From the NCBI GenBank assembly GCA_022843745.1, contig JALHNB010000012.1:110471-174470 (forward strand): a stretch of DNA of 64,000 bases. Reading direction: 5' to 3'. A program made the position numbers and the translations under genes. The first letter of the stretch is position 1. Each line of letters opens with the position of its first letter. Source of the DNA: Anaerolineae bacterium (GTDB lineage: Bacteria; Chloroflexota; Anaerolineae; Aggregatilineales; Phototrophicaceae). This document shows positions 59,445-64,000 of the stretch, piece after piece. The notes beneath the pieces were generated by a model. The model had not been told where the DNA came from, ran no database searches, and saw only the letters and a list, made by a program, of their open reading frames with translations.

Positions 59445-61118
59445 TTAATCTTCGTAGGCTTTTGCCCGCGAAAAGCGGAATTGGACGAGGGTGATCGCGA
59501 AAATGATCGCGAATAAAATCCATGCCACCGATGAGGCATAGCCAAATTCGAAGCGGAAGAAGCCCCGGTTATACAGGTAAAACACCGACGTGGTTGCGGC
59601 TGTCGGCAGCGGGCGGGCGGAGATCAACGCATATGGCTCATTAAAAACCTGCAAACCCGTAATCACCGTCGTGATAATCACGAAAAGCGTTGTCGGAGCC
59701 AGCATCGGCAGCGTGACGTTGCGGAATTCCTGCCATTTATTCGCGCCATCGACGTAAGCCGCCTCATAAAGCGTATTCGGGATGCCCTGCAAGCCTGCCA
59801 GAAACAGCACCGTGTTAAACCCGATCACCTGCCACGCCGCCAGCAAGACAATCGAAAATAGCACCACGCCCTGATCGGTCAGCCAGAGAATCGCCGGATC
59901 GGTGACGCTCATGCCCAGCGTGTTATTCAAAAAGCCGACGATCTGGCTGATGATGTAGTTGATGTAGCCAATTGTCGGGTCATACAACCAGCGCCAGATA
60001 AGCGCCGTACCCACAACTGCCGCTACGGAGGGCAAAAAATACACCGCGCGATAAAACTTCATGGCGGGAAGCTTGGAATTGAGGATCATCGCCAGGATGA
60101 TGGCAGGGATGACGCTTAACGGCACGAGCAGCAGACAAAATACAATTGTGTTGCGCAGGCTTTGCCAGAACAGCGGGTCGCGTGCGCCGATAACGATGCG
60201 GCTTGAGCCGAGCGTGATGTCGCCTAGCGCGGTGTAATTGGGCGCTAATGCCGCCTGCGCCGTTGTCTCCAGCGAGGTGGTCGTGATCTGAAGCGAGAGA
60301 ATTTCGCCATAATTTTGCAGGCCGATAAATTCGGGGATGTTTCCGACGGTATCATTGGTGAAGCTCAGGTAAAACGACAGCAGAAGCGGTCCGGCAAAAA
60401 ACAGCATGAAGCCGATGATATTGGGCGAGAGCATCAGCCAGCCCTGCCATGCGGATTGCTGTGCAGGGGTTTCGTTGAAATAGATGCCCAACTTCAGCAT
60501 CCGGTAGGCGAGTACGCCGGAAATGATGATAACGCCTGTCGTGATCCAGGTTGCCGCGTTTCCATATGTGCTGAGGATGGCCGACGCAGCGCCGAGAATA
60601 TTGGAAAACCACAAAAGCAAAATCAGCGAGATCATGCCGATGCCGATAGCCGCCTGTTCCAGCCGCATTCGCATCGGCGTGTCTTCTTCCAGTCGCCCCG
60701 CTAGCCAATACAGCGCGTAAGCGACAGCCAGGCCGAGTGACCACTGGTAATTCGCCAGGATCGCGCTGGAGATATTGTCCATGCCGATGAATACGCCCCA
60801 CAGATGCAGCAGGTAGAAACCAGCCAGCACCATAATGACGTAGTTCATCCCCATCGCGCTGAAACGCCCACCTGCTTTACGCTGGATGAGCTGGATACTG
60901 CTGTAAACCGCCAATGCAGCGGGGACGAGTGCGATCAAGCCTGCAAAAACCTGCACAGGCCGCCCCAGATCAAAAAAATCTTCGCTTTGTTGAAAAACCG
61001 TGCTGAACAGCAGCAGACTGCCCAGAACAATAAAAATATTCCAGATAATATTCACCAGCACAACGGGCGGGAGTGCTGCACGTGCGCCTGTTGTGCGTTT
61101 ATCGACCAGAGTTGTCAT
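59445..61118 (-). CDS. MalF-like sugar ABC permease with extra N-terminal membrane helices
   Basis: From ATG 61118 the protein has 557 residues, against about 300 for simple sugar permeases. The first 230 residues carry about six membrane helices (VNIIWNIFIVLGSLLLFS, VFAGLIALVPAALAVYS, MNYVIMVLAGFYLLHLWG and others). The permease domain begins with WLMLSPNIIGFMLFFAGP and has LYEAAYVDGANKWQEFRNVTLP as the EAA loop. A loop of about 60 residues follows its first helix (IPEFIGLQNYGEIL to RDPLFWQSLRN). It pairs with the MalG-like protein 12 bases downstream. No ATPase gene is in the operon, so a shared MsmX-like ATPase probably drives it. Confidence 0.92.
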   Translation of the reverse strand: MTTLVDKRTTGARAALPPVVLVNIIWNIFIVLGSLLLFSTVFQQSEDFFDLGRPVQVFAGLIALVPAALAVYSSIQLIQRKAGGRFSAMGMNYVIMVLAGFYLLHLWGVFIGMDNISSAILANYQWSLGLAVAYALYWLAGRLEEDTPMRMRLEQAAIGIGMISLILLLWFSNILGAASAILSTYGNAATWITTGVIIISGVLAYRMLKLGIYFNETPAQQSAWQGWLMLSPNIIGFMLFFAGPLLLSFYLSFTNDTVGNIPEFIGLQNYGEILSLQITTTSLETTAQAALAPNYTALGDITLGSSRIVIGARDPLFWQSLRNTIVFCLLLVPLSVIPAIILAMILNSKLPAMKFYRAVYFLPSVAAVVGTALIWRWLYDPTIGYINYIISQIVGFLNNTLGMSVTDPAILWLTDQGVVLFSIVLLAAWQVIGFNTVLFLAGLQGIPNTLYEAAYVDGANKWQEFRNVTLPMLAPTTLFVIITTVITGLQVFNEPYALISARPLPTAATTSVFYLYNRGFFRFEFGYASSVAWILFAIIFAITLVQFRFSRAKAYED

Positions 61119-61299
61119 AATAATTCTCTCGTGGACTCGTTTTGCGGAGGGAGGGCGGAGCAATTGAATGCCCCGCCCTGACAATTCCATTTATAGGGAT
61201 ACGATGATCTTTAAAAAATTCGATAAGGATCATCGCGCTGTGTTTGGGGCGCAATAAGGCGTTTTAACGATTAAATACGGATAACGCGCCAACGTTTTC

Positions 61300-61359
61300 G
61301 TAGGGGCACGATGTATCGTGCCCTGTCGGATGCAAGGGCGCACGGCTGTGCGCCCCTAC
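61300..61359. repeat. Two opposed TAGGGGC-type palindromes
   Basis: TAGGGGCACGAT (61301-61312) mirrors ATCGTGCCC (61315-61323). A second stem GGGCGCAC/GTGCGCCC (61335-61342, 61347-61354) ends in CTAC, the reverse of the usual GTAG border, so the two units face each other. Confidence 0.75.
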
Positions 61360-61384
61360 AAAATCGGTACTCCGTATTAAATTA

Positions 61385-61513
61385 GAGCCTGTCTGAAAAT
61401 TCATTTTCTGCATAGTCTCCGCCTAAGAAAACACATTCTTGTTCCCCCTCTCCAACGCATTGGAGACGCGCAGCGGTTGGGGGTGAGGTTGAGCGAATTT
61501 TCAGACAGGTTCT
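61385..61513. mobile_element. Putative MITE-like element with 15-bp perfect inverted repeats
   Basis: CCTGTCTGAAAATTC (61388-61402) is exactly inverted at 61495-61509; with one mismatch the repeats extend to AGA-CC ends. The centre (about 90 bp) holds a CCCTCTCC/GGTTGGGGGTGAGG copy. There is no coding capacity. A relic of the same end lies at 35556-35580. Confidence 0.6.
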
Positions 61514-61558
61514 TATCATGCCCCTACTGCGCCCCTACCAGAAACATTCTCTGGCCTG

Positions 61559-62836
61559 TTATCCTGCCTCGAAATACTGCTCGACCATCCCGCAGATATT
61601 ATCGGCAAAGTCTTGCGGTGTGATTTCGCCGTTGAACACTTTGTTGATTTCCGTGCCGTAAGTCTGGTCAATCGCGGGCCAGTCGCCGTTGAATAACGGG
61701 GCTTCGGTCACGCCAACGGCTGCGCCATCGACAAAGGCCTGATTGTTGACACCGCTGTCTGGCAGCGTACCCAGGAACAGGTCAATCGCGGCTTCGGTCT
61801 GGCGGCTGGGGATGTTCGCGCCCAGGCTGGCGATTTCGCCCTGAACTTCAGCGCTCGTCAGGCGGGTGATGAGCTGCCATGCTTCTTCAGGGTGTTCGGT
61901 TTTGGCATTCACCGCATAAGCACCCCAGAACAGCCAGTTTGATGGCCCAGCGGGGCCTTCCGGCAGCGGTGCGGCATTCCAATTGAAATCTGCGTTAGCG
62001 ATGATGCCAGGGGTTGACCAGCGACCACTGACGTACATACCGACGCTGCCCGCCAGGAATGGGCCTTCGCCGTCGTTGCCCCAGGGGATCGCCCAGCCAT
62101 TCGCGAACAGGTTATTGGCGGCTTCCAGGCCAGCGACGGTGTTTTCGTTGCCCAGACCGCAGCCTGTGTAGTCTTCATTAAAGAAGCTCGAACCCGCTGA
62201 GTTGACCCAGTAACCCCAGTTCGCCCACCAGCCGTTCATGGCGAATCCCTTGATCTCGCCGCCCAGTTCGCTGACACCTTCGGCAGCGGCGCTCAGGTCA
62301 TCCCATGTCCAGCTATCGCCCATGCCTGGATAATCGAGTCCGGCCTCGTCAAACAGGTCAGCATTGTAGTAAATAGCGAATGCGGAAACGTCACGCGGCA
62401 GCCCCCACAGTGCGGTGTCCTGTCCCTCAATCGGGGTTTGCAGGAATCCCATCGGGCCAGCGTAGAAATCTTCGGCGTTGAATTCGGCATCAGCGGCGGC
62501 GATATCTGCCAGGTTGAGGATCAGCCCGGCCTTCGCAAAACGCGCGATGTCCGTGCCGGGAATCCAGAATACGTCCGGCGCGGTGCCAGCTTCGATTTCT
62601 GTCACCAATACGTCCTGATAGCTGGCGGTTTCCGATCCACCGGGTTCATATTTCAGCGTCACGCCGTCCCAGGCAGCGTCAATCGTTTCGCTGGTGCTGG
62701 TATAGACATCAATTTCGGCCTGGTTATCCGGGCGGGTACGCCAGCGCAGTTCGACTTCATCCTGTGCGCTAACAAGCGGAATGATCGAGGTCACAGCCAG
62801 TGCAACCAACAAAATAATCACAAAAGAGCGTTTCAT
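61559..62836 (-). CDS. Extracellular sugar-binding protein of the ABC importer
   Basis: The 425-residue protein opens with a signal peptide (MKRSFVIILLVALAVTSIIPLV, cleavage after SAQ). It has the family 1 binding-protein pattern: LKYEPGGSETASYQDVLV, TAPDVFWIPGTDIARFAKAG (first hinge), LWGLPRDVSAFAIYYNADLFDEAG and, near the end, ITRLTSAEVQGEIAS. It binds an oligosaccharide outside the membrane and delivers it to the MalF/MalG-like proteins 440 bp downstream. It has no lipobox Cys, so another way of surface retention is needed. AAGGAG lies ten bases before the ATG. A LacI-type regulator gene stands directly upstream. Confidence 0.93.
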   Translation of the reverse strand: MKRSFVIILLVALAVTSIIPLVSAQDEVELRWRTRPDNQAEIDVYTSTSETIDAAWDGVTLKYEPGGSETASYQDVLVTEIEAGTAPDVFWIPGTDIARFAKAGLILNLADIAAADAEFNAEDFYAGPMGFLQTPIEGQDTALWGLPRDVSAFAIYYNADLFDEAGLDYPGMGDSWTWDDLSAAAEGVSELGGEIKGFAMNGWWANWGYWVNSAGSSFFNEDYTGCGLGNENTVAGLEAANNLFANGWAIPWGNDGEGPFLAGSVGMYVSGRWSTPGIIANADFNWNAAPLPEGPAGPSNWLFWGAYAVNAKTEHPEEAWQLITRLTSAEVQGEIASLGANIPSRQTEAAIDLFLGTLPDSGVNNQAFVDGAAVGVTEAPLFNGDWPAIDQTYGTEINKVFNGEITPQDFADNICGMVEQYFEAG

Positions 62837-62930
62837 TATATTCAGACTCCTTCAAACAAGTCTCAAAAACGATAAAGATTCAAACGAAAATGTTGAACAA
62901 CCTTGCTTTTTTGTCGAGTAATACCTCCTC

Positions 62931-63938
62931 TCATACAGGTGGTGCGGCAGACTGCCGGATGACAAGGTGTGTCGGCACATGAATGGGTGCCGGTTTTTTG
63001 TTATCAAGGACTTCAAAAAGCATACGAGCGCTGGCTCGCCCCATTTCGGGCGCTTGTTGGTCGATTGTTGTCAGTGGTGGCTCGAAGCTGCCTGCCATCG
63101 GGATGTCGTCATAACCAACAATGGTGAGATTATCCGGTACGTGGCGGCCTTTTTCGTGCGCGTGTCGGATCGCGCCCATTGCCATCCGGTCATTCAGGCA
63201 GATCAGCGCTGTGATGTCGCGATATTCACTCAGCAGTTGAGCCGCGCATTTTTCGCCGCTGTTCACGGAGAAATCGCCGTTGGCTTTGGGCAGGTCGTCG
63301 AAATTCAGCCCTGCCCTTTCCGCCGCCCTGCGCATCCCCTCCAGGCGATGGTAAATGGAAAAGTGCAGCACTTCTGGCACGCTGATGATGCCAATTTTTC
63401 GATGCCCCAGTCCCAGAATATGATTCATCATCTGAAGTCCGCCGGAAACATCATCGCTGCGCACAAAATAATCGCCCGTGTGATAGCCCAGCACGACACC
63501 CGGAATCCCACGCTTTTTGACAGGCTCGAACGCCGAAGCCAGCGGCACGTTATCAATCGCGATAACGCCTTCAACATAGCCGCTGCGGATCAGATTGAGG
63601 TAATGCTCGTCTGGGCCGTCGGCGGAAAGCAGTGGTGTGCTGAGTAAAATGTTGTAGCCGCGCTGGGTGCATTCCGTCTCGATGCCTTCCAGAATGCGCA
63701 AAACCAATGGGTCTGTAAAAATCGCTTCATAGACATAGGGAAAGGTTACGGCAATGATGTGCGTTTTTCCGCCGGACAGCGCTCGCGCAGGTAAATTGGG
63801 GGCATAACCCAATTCTTCAACAGCGTGCATTACTTTGCGACGGGTTTTTTCAGTGAAGTAGGGTGTATTGGAGAGGACTTTGGAGACGGTAGCGGTGGAC
63901 ACCCCGGCTTTTTCGGCGACATCTTGTAAAGTCGGCAT
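62931..63938 (-). CDS. LacI-family transcription regulator
   Basis: The 335-residue protein has the LacI helix-turn-helix at 3-24 (TLQDVAEKAGVSTATVSKVL), the hinge LPARALSGGKT and a periplasmic-binding-protein-like effector domain (IIAVTFPYVYEAIF, GVIAIDNVPLA, GYHTGDYFVRSDDV, ALICLNDRMAMGAI, VGYDDIPMAGSFEPPLTTID). Such regulators usually repress a sugar operon until its sugar arrives. It reads in the same direction as the binding-protein gene 94 bp downstream, so it probably controls that operon and itself. I could not find a clear symmetrical operator in the 62837-62930 gap. Confidence 0.95.
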   Translation of the reverse strand: MPTLQDVAEKAGVSTATVSKVLSNTPYFTEKTRRKVMHAVEELGYAPNLPARALSGGKTHIIAVTFPYVYEAIFTDPLVLRILEGIETECTQRGYNILLSTPLLSADGPDEHYLNLIRSGYVEGVIAIDNVPLASAFEPVKKRGIPGVVLGYHTGDYFVRSDDVSGGLQMMNHILGLGHRKIGIISVPEVLHFSIYHRLEGMRRAAERAGLNFDDLPKANGDFSVNSGEKCAAQLLSEYRDITALICLNDRMAMGAIRHAHEKGRHVPDNLTIVGYDDIPMAGSFEPPLTTIDQQAPEMGRASARMLFEVLDNKKPAPIHVPTHLVIRQSAAPPV

Positions 63939-64000
63939 AAAAACTTTGACCCAAAATCTATTAAAAGCAATAGTTTATGGCTTAACTTCTTTAATATTGT

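Larger units (their letters stand above)
61119..61558. other. 440-bp intergenic region inside the sugar operon, full of repeats
   Basis: No gene is seen. From left to right on the map it holds an 8-bp inverted repeat CGATGATC (61202-61209) / GATCATCG (61228-61235), a compound TAGGGGC palindrome (61300-61359), and an inverted-repeat element (61385-61513). It lies between the binding-protein gene and the permease genes and so may lower permease expression relative to the binding protein. Confidence 0.6.

Noticed and set aside
61202..61235. LacI-type operator (CGATGATC inverted at 18 bases)
   Set aside because: The arms are perfect, but the 18-base spacing does not fit a compact LacI-family operator, and it lies downstream of the first gene of the operon. 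It may be a small RNA hairpin instead.

Overview
This 64 kb window is a bacterial chromosome segment of roughly 50% GC. No rRNA, tRNA, replication gene or phage gene was recognised, so the taxon is an inference. The best fit is a filamentous or soil/sediment Chloroflexota, close to Anaerolineae. The reasons are many exported proteins with Thr-Pro or Ala-Glu-Thr linkers, an SH3b surface protein, a TatA carrying the FGVGRV motif, fused MFS/spermidine-synthase and WD40 secreted proteins, MalF/MalG permeases with oversized loops, and intergenic palindromes of the TAGGGGC and CCCTCTCC types.

Layout. 1-4 kb: the 5' part of a sugar-binding lipoprotein-like gene and two secreted proteins (PPC/SH3b-like and cupredoxin). 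4-6.3 kb: a zinc-ribbon/FHA protein, a GNAT acetyltransferase without a canonical start codon and an SDR. 6.6-9.3 kb: a Tat-exported ferritin-like/SH3 protein directly followed by tatA, a tatB-like gene and tatC, ending in a good terminator. 9.4-34.4 kb: a large glycoconjugate cluster. It contains a GT4-GT2 fusion, an acyl carrier protein divergent from a fatty-acyl-AMP ligase, and a leftward run of 18 tightly packed cistrons (30.66 to 13.9 kb). These encode PqqD, an HPr-kinase-like protein, GT2 and GT4 enzymes, four intact sulfotransferases and one broken one, SDR, Gfo/Idh/MocA and SMP-30 enzymes, two NTP_transf_5 proteins (one with a lost active site), an ABC exporter and an LpxL-like acyltransferase. 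A B12-type radical SAM gene is divergent from pqqD, and a polytopic membrane protein follows it.

34.4-39.3 kb: two CBS-domain proteins, a GAF histidine kinase divergent from its probable NarL-type regulator, and a CoA-transferase. 39.4-44.9 kb: exported proteins (PPC-like, exported pyroglutamyl-peptidase-like, WD40, M28 peptidase). 45.1-50.2 kb: a second sugar operon with wecB, a GT4, an alpha/alpha-toroid protein and a flavoprotein. 50.3-58 kb: a fused MFS-spermidine synthase, a metzincin-like protease, a DrrAB-like ABC pair and a double FAS1 protein. 58.2-63.9 kb: a LacI regulator, sugar-binding protein and MalF/MalG permeases without an ATPase.

The most notable system is the 11.8-34.4 kb cluster. 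Its parts fit synthesis and export of an acylated, sulfated glycoconjugate (FAAL and ACP activate a fatty acid, GTs build the glycan, sulfotransferases decorate it, the ABC protein exports it). It also carries the PqqD / HprK-like / NTP_transf_5 / ABC set known from tailored lasso-peptide clusters, but without the lasso leader peptidase, cyclase or any recognised precursor peptide. Non-autonomous inverted-repeat elements and two families of dispersed palindromes fill many of the gaps.
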